11,872 nt of DNA from Planctomycetota bacterium (GCA_023434205.1 JAEYTB010000290.1:1-11872); one strand, 5' to 3'. Positions 1-7,692 are shown, numbered from the stretch's first letter. The notes: a model not told the origin generated them from the sequence alone. A program made the numbers and translations.

Positions 1-836
1 ACGGTCCAGCCGGCGGCCTGCGTCATGGATCCTGGGTGGTCGACACTGCTGCTGCGCGGGACGAGGGTGGGCGGGAGAACTTTGTAGAAGCCGTCGCGGA
101 CGATGCCGGAGTTTGCGGGGTTCTGGCCGTTACCCCAGTAGCTGGTGCCCTTGACATCGCCGCCGCGGGCGCCGGCGAAGGTGATGAGCGAAGAGGGGTG
201 GCGGACGTCGGAGGTGTGCATGACGTAGAAGCGGCCGCCCTGATTGGGCAGGTTGCTGTCGCCGATGATGCCGGTGCCGCAGCGGTTGGGGCCCTCGTGC
301 TTGAAGGCGCTGTGGTTGCAGTCGCCGCCGTAAAAGGCGGTGTTCATGCCGAAGGAGGGGTGGGGGGCGACGCCGCCGACGTAGGTGGAGTCGGTGTAGG
401 AGAAGAGGCCGGGGGCGTACTGGGTTCGGCCGGCGGTGCCGCGGGCCCAGAGCTCGCGGTACTCGTTCTTGTTGGTGATGAAGGCGCCCTCGACGGGCAG
501 GCCCGAGTAGCTGATGAGCCGCCAGGTCCAGGGGCGCATGGCGTCGTGGGTGATTCGGGTGCCCTTATCGTGCGGGTCGGCGGGGTACATCTGGGTGTCG
601 CAGACCTGCCACCAGATCCACCACTTGGCGATGCGGCCGGGGATGACGGAGTCCTTGAAGTCGTAGCTGTAACTGGCGCTGATCTTGCCCTGCTGGCTGA
701 TGGCGGCGAGTTCGGCTACGGAGCGGCCGGTCTCGCGTGCGCGGGCGAGGCCGGGGAGCAGTATTCCGATGAGCAGGGCGATGACGGCGATGACGACGAG
801 CAGCTCGATGAGGGTGAACGCACGGCGGTTGGGCAT
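1..836 (-). CDS. Prepilin-like protein with type II/IV N-terminal leader, 3' end outside window
   Basis: The frame is open from the ATG at 836 to the left edge (278 codons seen, no stop). The protein begins MPNRRAFTLIELLVV: a short basic leader, then A|F at residues 6/7 as the likely prepilin peptidase site, with Glu at +5 of the mature chain (E11) and a hydrophobic helix to about residue 26. The rest is an extracytoplasmic, Trp/Tyr/Gly-rich domain with several cysteines (about residues 60, 187, 199). Such single proteins are numerous in planctomycetes; they are probably pseudopilins or surface proteins assembled through type II secretion/type IV pilus machinery, exact role unknown. The leader has Ala where classical prepilins have Gly at -1. 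A GGAG lies 6 nt before the ATG. Codon choice is C-ending, as in the other minus-strand genes. Confident in the leader class, not in function. Confidence 0.88.
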   Translation of the reverse strand, partial: MPNRRAFTLIELLVVIAVIALLIGILLPGLARARETGRSVAELAAISQQGKISASYSYDFKDSVIPGRIAKWWIWWQVCDTQMYPADPHDKGTRITHDAMRPWTWRLISYSGLPVEGAFITNKNEYRELWARGTAGRTQYAPGLFSYTDSTYVGGVAPHPSFGMNTAFYGGDCNHSAFKHEGPNRCGTGIIGDSNLPNQGGRFYVMHTSDVRHPSSLITFAGARGGDVKGTSYWGNGQNPANSGIVRDGFYKVLPPTLVPRSSSVDHPGSMTQAAGWT

Positions 837-1119
837 GACGGGCTCCGGGGCAGAACGCTTAGGAGCGGCCGCGGGAAAGGCGGCCGTGGGAACGACAGGT
901 GGCTAGAGGGCGTCATCGGCACAGCCCGGCAGCCGCGGACAAATTACCACGGGCGGGGCGGGGATGGGAGCGGGAATCGGGGATTTTGAGGGGGAGTGTG
1001 GAGATTTCGGCGTTTGCGAGGGGCTTTGCCGATAGGGCGCGCCGGCGGCTACCCTGCGTGGAGAAGGCGGGGAGGGCCCGCCGGAGGCAGAGAACCCAAG
1101 CCAGGGAGGGCGTGGGCAA
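837..1119. promoter_or_regulatory. Divergent upstream region between prepilin gene and top6B
   Basis: No gene is supported in these 283 bases. They must hold promoters for both flanking genes. On the minus strand, the only AT-rich patch (941-949) reads TGGTAATTT, a weak extended -10 about 105 nt before the prepilin start; its CCGTGGTA (952-945) recurs before the second prepilin gene. On the plus strand, TACCCT at 1050-1055 is a weak -10 candidate for top6B. A perfect 7-bp hairpin (866-886, CGGCCGC with a 7-nt loop) lies in the presumed prepilin 5' UTR. Promoter calls rest on short matches only. Confidence 0.35.
866..886 (-). other. Perfect 7-bp hairpin in the prepilin gene 5' UTR
   Basis: CGGCCGC and GCGGCCG flank the 7-nt loop GGGAAAG. 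The hairpin ends 29 nt before the ATG at 836 and has no T-tract, so it is not an intrinsic terminator. It could stabilise the messenger or just reflect GC-rich sequence. Confidence 0.4.
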
Positions 1120-3396
1120 ATGACGGCTTTGGCGGCGACCCCCACACGAACCACGGACGACATGGCGAAAAGCACCACGACGGCAAGGGCCCAGGGCGGC
1201 TCCCCCACTTCATCCAAGGCCCCACGCCAGACCGCCGAGACGATGGCGGCGCGGCAACGCGACATCAGCGTGAGCGAGTTCTTTGCGAAGAACCGGCACC
1301 TGCTCGGGTTCGACAACCCGCGGAAAGCGCTGCTGACGACGGTGAAGGAGGCCGTGGACAACTCGCTCGACGCGTGCGAGGAGGCGGCGATCCTGCCGGA
1401 CATCACGGTGGTGATCGAGGACCTCCAGCCCGACCGCGGGCGGGAAGTGAAGAGTTCGCGGTACCGGATCACGATCGTGGACAACGGGCCGGGGATCGTG
1501 CGGAGTCAGGTGGAGCATATTTTCGGGCGGCTGCTGTATGGATCGAAGTTCCACCGGCTGAAGATGAGCCGCGGGCAGCAGGGGATTGGTATCTCGGCGG
1601 CGGGCATGTACGGGCTGATCACGACCGGCAAGCCGATGCTGATCCAGACGCGGCCGAAGGCGAACAAGCCGGCGCACCACATCGAGCTGGCGATCAACAC
1701 GAAGACGAACCGCGCGGAGGTGACGATCGACGAGGAGACGGAGGACTTTCCGCTGCAGCGGCTGCGGGGGCTGTCGGTCTCGACGCGGGAGCTGAGCGAG
1801 CGGGGGGAGTTTCTCTCGTCGCGGGACTATCCCACGGGGACGAGCGTCACGATTGAGCTGGAGGGCAAGTATCAGCGCGGGCGCGGGAGCGTGGACGAGT
1901 TCCTGGAGCTGACGGCGATCGCGAACCCGCACGCGAAGTTCACGTTCGTGCGGCCGACACGGGAGAGCGCGGATGAAGAAGAACCGACGCTGCTGAAGGG
2001 GAAGAAGGCGGCGGAGGCGCTGAAGGCCGCGGCGGAGGCGGAGAGCGCGGCCGCGGGCGCCGAGCCGAAGGCCGAGGCGCCGAAGGTGACGCAGGACCTT
2101 GGGGACATGGTGGTGTTCCCGCGGGCGGTGGGCGAGCTGCCGCCGGAGACCAAGGAAATCCAGCCGCACCCCAAGGGCGTGGAGCTGGGGACGCTACTCC
2201 AGATGCTGAAGGACTATCAGCAGACGGAGAAGAGCGGGACGCTCTACGACTTTTTGCAGGAGAAGTTTTGCCGCGTGTCGCCGGGGACGGCGGGCGACCT
2301 GTGCAGGATGTCGGGCAAGGGGATCACGAGCCGGACGAAGGTGGCGGATGTGGAGCCCGGGCACGCCGAGGCGCTCTACAAGGCGTTCCAGGAGGTGAAG
2401 CTGCTGCCCCCGCCGACGGACTGCCTGGCGCCGATCGGGGTGCGGCAGCTGCTGGCGGGCATGCTGAAGGGGGTGCGGGCGGAGTTTTACGCGGCGTCGT
2501 CGCGGGAGGCGGCGATCTATCGCGGGCGGCCGTTCCTCATCGAGGCGGCGATCGCGTTTGGCGGGGAGCTGCCGGCGGACGATTCCGCGCGGGTGATCCG
2601 GTTTGCGAACCGTGTGCCGCTGCTGTTCCAGCAGTCGGCGTGCTCGTCCTTCAAGGCGGTGACGGAGACGAGCTGGAAAAACTACAACCTTCAGCAGCCG
2701 CGGGGGAGCCTGCCGGTGGGGCCGCTGGTGATCATGATCCACATGGCGAGCGTGTGGGTGCCGTTCACGAGCGAGAGCAAGGAGGCGATCGCGGACTATG
2801 ACGAAATCCGCAAGGAGATGAAGCTCGCGCTGATGGAGTGCGGGCGGAAGCTGGGGACATACCTGCGCAAGCGGCAGGCGATGCGTCGGCAGAGCGAGCG
2901 GCGGGATGTGTTCGAGCGGTACATCGGCGAGATCGCCAAGGCGGTCAACGCGATCAACGGGACCGATGCGAAGAAGCTGTACGACGCGCTGCTGGCGCAG
3001 GCGCGGAAGCACACCGCCGCGGCGGACATGCAGCTCGATGAGGACGGGAAGGCGATCAAGGAAGACCCGGCGGACCAGGACGGGGTGATTGTTGTGGAGT
3101 CGGCGCCGGCTCAGGAGGACCGGGCCGGGAAGCTCGCCCCGCCGGGCTCGATGTCTCGCGCGGAGGCGGCGGCGCTGAAGGTCGCGGCGTTGGCGAAGGG
3201 CGAGGACGAGGAACAGCCGCGGCTGATGGATGTCGCAGAGCCGAAACGTCTGGACCAGAAGGGCAAGCCCCGCGCGGCGAAGGCGCGGGCCGGCACGGAG
3301 GCAGCGCCCGCCCCGGGCCCCAAGCAGGGCAAGCCGCGGATGCGGCTGGTCAACGGGAAGATGGTCCGCGTGGACGAGGGGCCGGGGCTGTTCTAA
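1120..3396 (+). CDS. top6B: DNA topoisomerase VI subunit B (GHKL ATPase subunit)
   Basis: This is the ATPase subunit of the type IIB topoisomerase, which with Top6A passes one duplex through another to relax and decatenate DNA. The Bergerat fold is complete: EAVDNSLDA at residues 77-85 (Mg/ATP Glu and Asn), DNGPGI at 121-126, and GQQGIGISAAG at 152-162 (lid). An H2TH-like region follows (about 345-430), then a transducer domain (about 435-585) with RFANRVPLL and WVPFTSESKEAIA; K554 in the latter is the probable switch lysine that reaches the ATP phosphate. Two additions are unusual: an Ala/Glu/Lys-rich insert at about 283-325 between ATPase and H2TH parts, and a charged low-complexity tail (about 630-735) ending in a neat MRLVNGKMVRVDEG segment. 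At 758 residues it is longer than most archaeal forms (about 500-620). The start at 1120 has GGAGG 10 nt upstream; an in-frame ATG at 1162 (MAKSTTT) is a fair alternative. top6A follows after 112 bp. Confidence 0.95.
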   Translation: MTALAATPTRTTDDMAKSTTTARAQGGSPTSSKAPRQTAETMAARQRDISVSEFFAKNRHLLGFDNPRKALLTTVKEAVDNSLDACEEAAILPDITVVIEDLQPDRGREVKSSRYRITIVDNGPGIVRSQVEHIFGRLLYGSKFHRLKMSRGQQGIGISAAGMYGLITTGKPMLIQTRPKANKPAHHIELAINTKTNRAEVTIDEETEDFPLQRLRGLSVSTRELSERGEFLSSRDYPTGTSVTIELEGKYQRGRGSVDEFLELTAIANPHAKFTFVRPTRESADEEEPTLLKGKKAAEALKAAAEAESAAAGAEPKAEAPKVTQDLGDMVVFPRAVGELPPETKEIQPHPKGVELGTLLQMLKDYQQTEKSGTLYDFLQEKFCRVSPGTAGDLCRMSGKGITSRTKVADVEPGHAEALYKAFQEVKLLPPPTDCLAPIGVRQLLAGMLKGVRAEFYAASSREAAIYRGRPFLIEAAIAFGGELPADDSARVIRFANRVPLLFQQSACSSFKAVTETSWKNYNLQQPRGSLPVGPLVIMIHMASVWVPFTSESKEAIADYDEIRKEMKLALMECGRKLGTYLRKRQAMRRQSERRDVFERYIGEIAKAVNAINGTDAKKLYDALLAQARKHTAAADMQLDEDGKAIKEDPADQDGVIVVESAPAQEDRAGKLAPPGSMSRAEAAALKVAALAKGEDEEQPRLMDVAEPKRLDQKGKPRAAKARAGTEAAPAPGPKQGKPRMRLVNGKMVRVDEGPGLF

Positions 3397-3448
3397 GACG
3401 GGAACGCCCGTCGGGCCGGGCGGCGGGGCCCGGTGATGGTGTTGTTTT
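3397..3448 (+). terminator. Tandem hairpins between top6B and top6A, possible partial terminator
   Basis: Right after the top6B stop, GACGGG-AACG-CCCGTC (3397-3412) is a perfect 6-bp stem with a tetraloop. A second 6-bp stem CCGGGC/GCCCGG (3416-3433, 6-nt loop) follows. The next bases are T-rich but broken (TTTT only at 3445-3448). This could end some top6B transcripts, act as an RNA stability element, or attenuate top6A. It is not a textbook terminator. Confidence 0.4.
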
Positions 3449-3508
3449 CAGCAGGGATCGCCGGGCCGCCGCGCAGCGCGTCCGGGGCGGTGGAACGAAG
3501 GGAATCGC

Positions 3509-4666
3509 ATGTCAAAGAAGCCGACCAACACGACCAATCCCGGGGCCGCGAAGCGGCTGAAGGAACGCGACGCGGTCACGCAGACGAAGATCGTGGGCCT
3601 CGCGGACGAGCTTTCGAAGCGGACGTTCTCGGGGAAGGAGCCCAGGATCGAGATCCCGCTGCGCACCAAGAGCAACACGGTGTGGAACAAGAAGAAGGGC
3701 ATCCTTCAGATGGGCGACGCGGCGGCGGAACGCGAGCTCTTCAGCCTGAACCAGGCGAAGCAGTTCATGCAGACGATGCTGCACGCCAGCACGATCAAGG
3801 ACCTGATCACGGCCGGCAAGACCAGCAGCCTCCGTGGCGTGTTCTACAAGGCCAAGCACACCGTGGCGGGGACGAAAGAGAACACGTTCGACACGCAGGA
3901 CGAGAGCGACCCGATCCTGGAGGACCTGGAGGTCTCGCTGGGAGCGCTGCGGGAGGAACTGCACATCTTCGCGGAGCCCCGGGGCGCGATGGTGGGCAAC
4001 ATCACGCTGATCGACAACGGCGCGGGGCGGGCGGACGAGATCAACTGCCGCGCGCAGGGGTCGGGGGGGTACGGGATCCCGTCGATCGTGGAGCCGGATG
4101 TCATCCTGTTCAAGAAGTGCGAGGCGAAGTTTGTCCTGCACGTGGAAAAGGGCACGGTGTGGCAGCGGTTCAACGAGGACCGCTTCTGGGAGGAGCACAA
4201 CTGCATCCTGACGCACGGGGCGGGGCAGCCGCCGCGGGGGTGCCGGCGGCTGCTGCAGCGGCTGAACCAGGAGCTGGGGCTGCCGATCATCTGCCTTTTG
4301 GACTGCGACCCGTGGGGGCACTACATCTACTCGGTGATCAAGCAGGGGTCGATCTCGCTGGCGTTCGAGAGCTCCCGCCTGGCGATCCCCGACGCGAAGT
4401 TCCTGGGGATCCGGGCGAAGGACTATGAGCAGTGCAAGCTGTCGGAGGCGGTGAAGATCGACCTTAACGACAACGACGTGAAGCGCGCGGGAGAGATCGC
4501 GGCGTACCCGTGGTTCGCGGACAACAAGGCGTGGCAGAAGGAAATCCGCAAGATGCTCGACAACGGCTTCAAGATGGAGGTCGAGTCGCTCATCAACAAG
4601 GACATCAGCTACGTCACGGAGACGTACGTGCCGGAGCGGCTGAAGGCGAAGGACTGGCTGGATTGA
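3509..4666 (+). CDS. top6A: DNA topoisomerase VI subunit A (Spo11-like DNA-cleaving subunit)
   Basis: This is the strand-cleaving subunit of topoisomerase VI, related to eukaryotic Spo11. At 385 residues it has normal family length. The winged-helix 5Y-CAP domain contains SSLRGVFYKAK (residues 106-116), so Y113 is the expected catalytic tyrosine; the FY pair matches the YY/FY seen in archaeal Top6A and Spo11. The Toprim domain shows the metal-binding acids: E213 in HVEKGTVWQRF and D265/D267 in LLDCDPWGHYIYSVIKQGS. No key residue is missing, so the enzyme should be active with Top6B encoded just upstream. GAAGG at 3498-3502 lies 6 nt before the ATG. Codon use matches top6B (G-ending), with no sign of recent acquisition. 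The gene converges on the 88-residue gene, with only 16 bp between their stops. Confidence 0.97.
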   Translation: MSKKPTNTTNPGAAKRLKERDAVTQTKIVGLADELSKRTFSGKEPRIEIPLRTKSNTVWNKKKGILQMGDAAAERELFSLNQAKQFMQTMLHASTIKDLITAGKTSSLRGVFYKAKHTVAGTKENTFDTQDESDPILEDLEVSLGALREELHIFAEPRGAMVGNITLIDNGAGRADEINCRAQGSGGYGIPSIVEPDVILFKKCEAKFVLHVEKGTVWQRFNEDRFWEEHNCILTHGAGQPPRGCRRLLQRLNQELGLPIICLLDCDPWGHYIYSVIKQGSISLAFESSRLAIPDAKFLGIRAKDYEQCKLSEAVKIDLNDNDVKRAGEIAAYPWFADNKAWQKEIRKMLDNGFKMEVESLINKDISYVTETYVPERLKAKDWLD

Positions 4667-4682
4667 GCCGGGCCCGCGGGCC

Positions 4683-4949
4683 TCACTTGCCGTCGGGGGT
4701 TACAGACCGCTTAGGGGCCGTCCGCTGGATGTCGTCGCTGGTGGCGTTGAACTGGGGTGAGGTCGCGGCCTTCTGGACCGAGTCCTGCACGGCCTCGGCG
4801 TGCTGCATGGCCGGCTGGGGCGGGAGCGGCTCGGGGCTAAGAGAGCGGTAATAGAAGAACGCGGCGACCACGGCCAGGGCGCCGGCCACTCCGAGAAGGA
4901 TGTACTTGCGACGCTTGTCGCCGTCGCCCGATTCGCGCTGAAGGCTCAT
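4683..4949 (-). CDS. Small single-pass membrane protein coupled to prepilin gene
   Basis: This 88-residue protein has no family I recognise. A basic stretch (DKRRK, residues 11-15) precedes one hydrophobic helix (about 16-34), which predicts an N-in, C-out topology. The remaining 50 residues are polar, Pro/Gln/Ala-rich and probably disordered (SPEPLPPQPAMQ). Its ATG overlaps the stop of the upstream prepilin gene (ATGA at 4949-4946) and has no ribosome binding site of its own, so translational coupling is likely. The context suggests an accessory or assembly partner of that prepilin-like protein; this is inference from gene order. The short length leaves some doubt, but the overlap and the helix make it credible. 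Confidence 0.75.
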   Translation of the reverse strand: MSLQRESGDGDKRRKYILLGVAGALAVVAAFFYYRSLSPEPLPPQPAMQHAEAVQDSVQKAATSPQFNATSDDIQRTAPKRSVTPDGK

Positions 4950-5977
4950 GGAAGGTCGATTCCCCGGATTCCGCCGCGGGTGGCCCAGAAGTAGGCGGGC
5001 ATGCCGGGCACGTTGTCAAACTCGAACATGCTGTTGATGGGCGGGCCGGAGAACTCGAAGAAGTAGTTGAGCTCGCCGGTGGGCGGATTCCACAGCCCGG
5101 CGGGCTGGTAGAGGTTAGTGCCCGGTGAATAGCTGGTCATGCCGGGGTTGGTCGAGGTGCTGCTGATGATGGTCGCCATGGAGACGGTCTTGCCGCTGCC
5201 GTCGACGCAGGCGATCTGCGGCTTGGCCTTGGGATCGTTCCAGGACGGGGTCTTGCCGCCGCGGACCTTGGAGTAGAAGTCGGCCCGCTCGAAGAGCTGG
5301 ACCTTGGCCATGGGGGCCCAGACGTCGGAGATTTTGTTGCGGCGGATGTTGTAGGAGTTGATGTTGGGCGGCTGGCTGGTGGCGCTGGTGGGCGCGATGG
5401 TGCGGGTGGGCGTTGCGTTGCTGAACTGCTGCGGGGTCTGCCAGAAGACCGGCGGGTACCAGTACGAGACGGGGAAGATCCAGGTCGGGTCGGTCTGGGC
5501 GTTTCCGCTGGTGGTCTCGCGGAGCATGCGGCGCATACCGATGTCGGCGGGGGCGAAGCCCGAGAGCATGCGGGACTGGCGCACCTCGTCGCCGAAGAGC
5601 ATGTGCGAGAGCCAGTGGTAGCCGAACGTCTCGGTGCCCTGGTTGCTCTGGAGGCCGGTGCCGTAGTCCCAGCGGTAGAGGTAGATCGCATGGTTGATTG
5701 ACCGCGCGTACTCGATCGGCTCCCAGACGATGCAGCGCTCGTCGCCGTTGGGCGTCTTGGTGTCGTTGTACGGCAGGAAGGGGTTGATGAACTCCTCCTT
5801 GTGGTCGGTGCCGTACATGTGCATGTAGGTGGTGTTCTGATGGAGGTTCGAGAGGCTGATCGTCCTCTGGCTGCTGATCCGCGCCTTGGAGAGCGCGGGC
5901 AGCAGGATGGAGATCAGGAGCACGATGATCATGATGACCACGAGCAGCTCGATGAGCGTGAACGCTTTGCGGTGCAT
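4946..5977 (-). CDS. Prepilin-like protein with N-terminal cleavage/methylation leader
   Basis: The 343-residue product starts MHRKAFTLIELLVVIMI: a basic leader, A|F at 5/6 as the probable prepilin peptidase site, Glu at +5 (E10), then a hydrophobic helix to about residue 26 and a KAR segment typical of pseudopilin stalks. The extracytoplasmic part is rich in aromatic residues, Asn, Ser and Pro, with no known catalytic motif. It probably is exported and assembled by type IV pilus/type II secretion-like machinery. The ATG at 5977 is preferred to an in-frame start 66 bases upstream, because GGAGG lies 5 nt before it and the leader then starts at once. The gene overlaps the 88-residue membrane protein by four bases. 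It shares the leader class, but no obvious further similarity, with the protein at the left edge. Confidence 0.92.
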   Translation of the reverse strand: MHRKAFTLIELLVVIMIIVLLISILLPALSKARISSQRTISLSNLHQNTTYMHMYGTDHKEEFINPFLPYNDTKTPNGDERCIVWEPIEYARSINHAIYLYRWDYGTGLQSNQGTETFGYHWLSHMLFGDEVRQSRMLSGFAPADIGMRRMLRETTSGNAQTDPTWIFPVSYWYPPVFWQTPQQFSNATPTRTIAPTSATSQPPNINSYNIRRNKISDVWAPMAKVQLFERADFYSKVRGGKTPSWNDPKAKPQIACVDGSGKTVSMATIISSTSTNPGMTSYSPGTNLYQPAGLWNPPTGELNYFFEFSGPPINSMFEFDNVPGMPAYFWATRGGIRGIDLP

Positions 5978-6271
5978 GTGCCCCTCCAGAAGAACTCGGT
6001 CGGGGAAGGCGGGGGGACGCGTTGAGCCCGGAACCGGACGCATCCCAAAGGCGGTTATCGAACACTACCACGGTTTGGCTTGATCGTGTAGCCCAAATGT
6101 CGCCCCCCAGGGCGGGATTGCGGGCAACCGGCGTGGGACGCGGCGGGTAAGGAGGGTGCCGGTGGATGGGCCCCGGGGCGGGGATGCGGCGGTGGTACAA
6201 TGGGGATTGGGCAGCGGGAGTTCGGGTCACGTTCGACCCGGCCCGCTTTCCGGCCGATCAAATAGGTGACG
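5978..6271. promoter_or_regulatory. Divergent upstream region, prepilin gene and kinase gene
   Basis: These 294 bases hold no supported gene. On the plus strand, TGGTACAAT (6193-6201) is the best promoter in the window: an extended TG plus TACAAT, five of six matches to the -10 consensus, with no -35 at 17 bp; it lies 70 nt before the kinase ATG. On the minus strand, CCGTGGTAGTGT (6073-6062) is a weaker candidate 85 nt before the prepilin ATG, and its CCGTGGTA is identical to the octamer upstream of the other prepilin gene. Confidence 0.5.
6193..6201 (+). promoter_or_regulatory. Extended -10 promoter of the kinase gene
   Basis: TGGTACAAT reads as TG-n-TACAAT, which fits a sigma70-type extended -10 with a single mismatch. 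The expected -35 position (about 6173-6178) is all G/C. Predicted transcription start is near 6208, giving a 5' UTR of about 64 nt. Confidence 0.55.
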
Positions 6272-7672
6272 ATGTCCCAAGCTCCGAACCAGAACGACCC
6301 GGGGAAGACCTCCCCCCTCGCCAAGCCGCCGGGGGGCACACCGGCGGGCGCGGCGACGACATCCCGGGCCAAGATGGGGTCCACGGGTCCGGCTGTTCCC
6401 ACGGCGGAGGAGATCCTCCAGGAGGTCGCCAAGAGCGGGACGAACGTGGACACGATCGTGGGCCGGCTGGTGATCGACCAGGGGTTCGCAACGCCCGAGG
6501 AGCTCTCGCACTGCCTGGTGCAGGCCAAGGCGCTGGCGGAGGAGAAGAACCAGCGGTCGCTGGCCGAGCTGCTGATCGAGAACGAGTACGTCACGAAGCG
6601 GCAGATGGCGCGGATCCGCGAGATCGCGGAGGGCGAGCGCAGCGGGCAGAAGATCCCCGGGTACAAAGTGATCAGCAAGCTGGGCGCCGGGGCGATGGCG
6701 ACGGTGTTCAAGGCCAAGCAGTTGAGCCTTGACAGGATGGTGGCGATCAAGCTGCTGCCCAAGAAGTACAGCAGCAACCCGCAGTTCATCGAGCGGTTTT
6801 ATGCGGAGGGGCGCGCGGCGGCGCAGCTCAACCACCCCAACATCGTGCAGGCGTACGACGTCGGCAAGGCGGGCGAGTACCACTACTTCGTGATGGAGTA
6901 CGTGGAGGGCTCGACGGTCTACGACGAGATCGTGAAGCACAAGCGGTTCGGGGAGGGCGAGGCGATCGACCTGATTATGCAGGTGGCCGAGGCGCTCCAG
7001 CACGCGCACGAGCGTGGGCTGATCCACCGGGACGTGAAGCCCAAGAACATCATGCTGGCGCGGACGCAGAGCGGCGCGAGCATCGCGAAGCTGGCGGACA
7101 TGGGGCTGGCGCGGGCGATCAGCGACAAGGAAGCCGCGGAGGCCGAGCAGGGCAAGGCGTTCGGGACGCCGTACTACATCTCGCCGGAGCAGATCCGCGG
7201 GGAGATCAACATCTCGCCGGCGGCGGACATCTATTCGCTCGGGGCGACGCTGTATCACATGGTGACGGGCGCGGTGCCCTTCGACGGGAAGAACCCGTCG
7301 GCGGTGATGCACAAGCACCTGAAGGCGGACCTGGTGCCGCCGGACCACGTCAACGCGAAGCTGTCGGCGGGGTTGTCCGAGGTCGTCGAGATGATGATGG
7401 CCAAGGACCCGCGCCGGCGTTACCAGTCGGCGAAGGACCTGATCACGGACCTCAAGGCGGTGAAGGCCAAGCAGCCGCCGCCCCTGGCGCACAAGGACAT
7501 CGCGGGCCTGGACCTGACGAAGCTGGCGGCGGCGGAGGCGGCGGCGGCGCCCGCGGAGATCCCGGTCCATGCTGAGCAGCCCCCGCTGGTGCGGCCGTGG
7601 CTGTTCGGGCTGCTGATCGCGCTGCTGGTCTTGAGCGTTGGATTTAACGTGTTCCTGCTGGCCCGCAACTGA
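6272..7672 (+). CDS. Membrane-anchored Hanks-type Ser/Thr protein kinase
   Basis: The 466-residue protein should phosphorylate Ser/Thr of target proteins. After a Pro/Gly/Thr-rich start (1-45), residues about 47-120 form a helical domain with two units, VGRLVIDQGFATPEEL and LAELLIENEYVTKRQM, which resemble the GspE/MshE N-terminal fold. The kinase domain (about 131-395) has the G-loop GAGAMATV (138-145), VAIK with catalytic K160, HRDVKPKN with D254, DMG in place of DFG (D276), GTPYYISPEQ, and DIYSLGATLY. All catalytic residues are present; the Met in DMG is a tolerated change. An Ala-rich linker leads to one C-terminal helix (about 443-464) that ends four residues before the C-terminus, so the kinase faces the cytoplasm as a tail-anchored protein without a sensor outside. 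ATG 6272 is chosen over GTG 6266 because an AGG lies 5 nt upstream. Substrates cannot be read from context. Confidence 0.93.
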   Translation: MSQAPNQNDPGKTSPLAKPPGGTPAGAATTSRAKMGSTGPAVPTAEEILQEVAKSGTNVDTIVGRLVIDQGFATPEELSHCLVQAKALAEEKNQRSLAELLIENEYVTKRQMARIREIAEGERSGQKIPGYKVISKLGAGAMATVFKAKQLSLDRMVAIKLLPKKYSSNPQFIERFYAEGRAAAQLNHPNIVQAYDVGKAGEYHYFVMEYVEGSTVYDEIVKHKRFGEGEAIDLIMQVAEALQHAHERGLIHRDVKPKNIMLARTQSGASIAKLADMGLARAISDKEAAEAEQGKAFGTPYYISPEQIRGEINISPAADIYSLGATLYHMVTGAVPFDGKNPSAVMHKHLKADLVPPDHVNAKLSAGLSEVVEMMMAKDPRRRYQSAKDLITDLKAVKAKQPPPLAHKDIAGLDLTKLAAAEAAAAPAEIPVHAEQPPLVRPWLFGLLIALLVLSVGFNVFLLARN

Positions 7673-7692
7673 CAGAATCGGGGGTTGCGGCC

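Noticed and set aside
36..989. Long plus-strand open frame (317 codons)
   Set aside because: It is antisense to the prepilin-like gene, Gly/Ala/Val/Asp-rich as expected for the mirror of GC-rich codons, and starts without a ribosome binding site.
1210..3012. Minus-strand frames opposite top6B (319 and 272 codons)
   Set aside because: Arg/Leu/Pro-rich mirror frames of a gene with complete Topo VI B motifs.
3509..4666. Top6A-like protein as part of a defence system (for example a Wadjet JetD-type Toprim protein)
   Set aside because: No SMC-like JetA/B/C genes are adjacent; the true partner Top6B is next door and the sequence has canonical Top6A motifs.
4671..4682. Palindrome GGCCCGCGGGCC as a bidirectional terminator between convergent genes
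   Set aside because: As a hairpin it has only four pairs around a 4-nt loop, and there is no T-tract on either side.
6227..7570. Minus-strand 447-codon frame opposite the kinase gene
   Set aside because: Arg/Leu/His-rich shadow; the plus-strand kinase has every catalytic motif.
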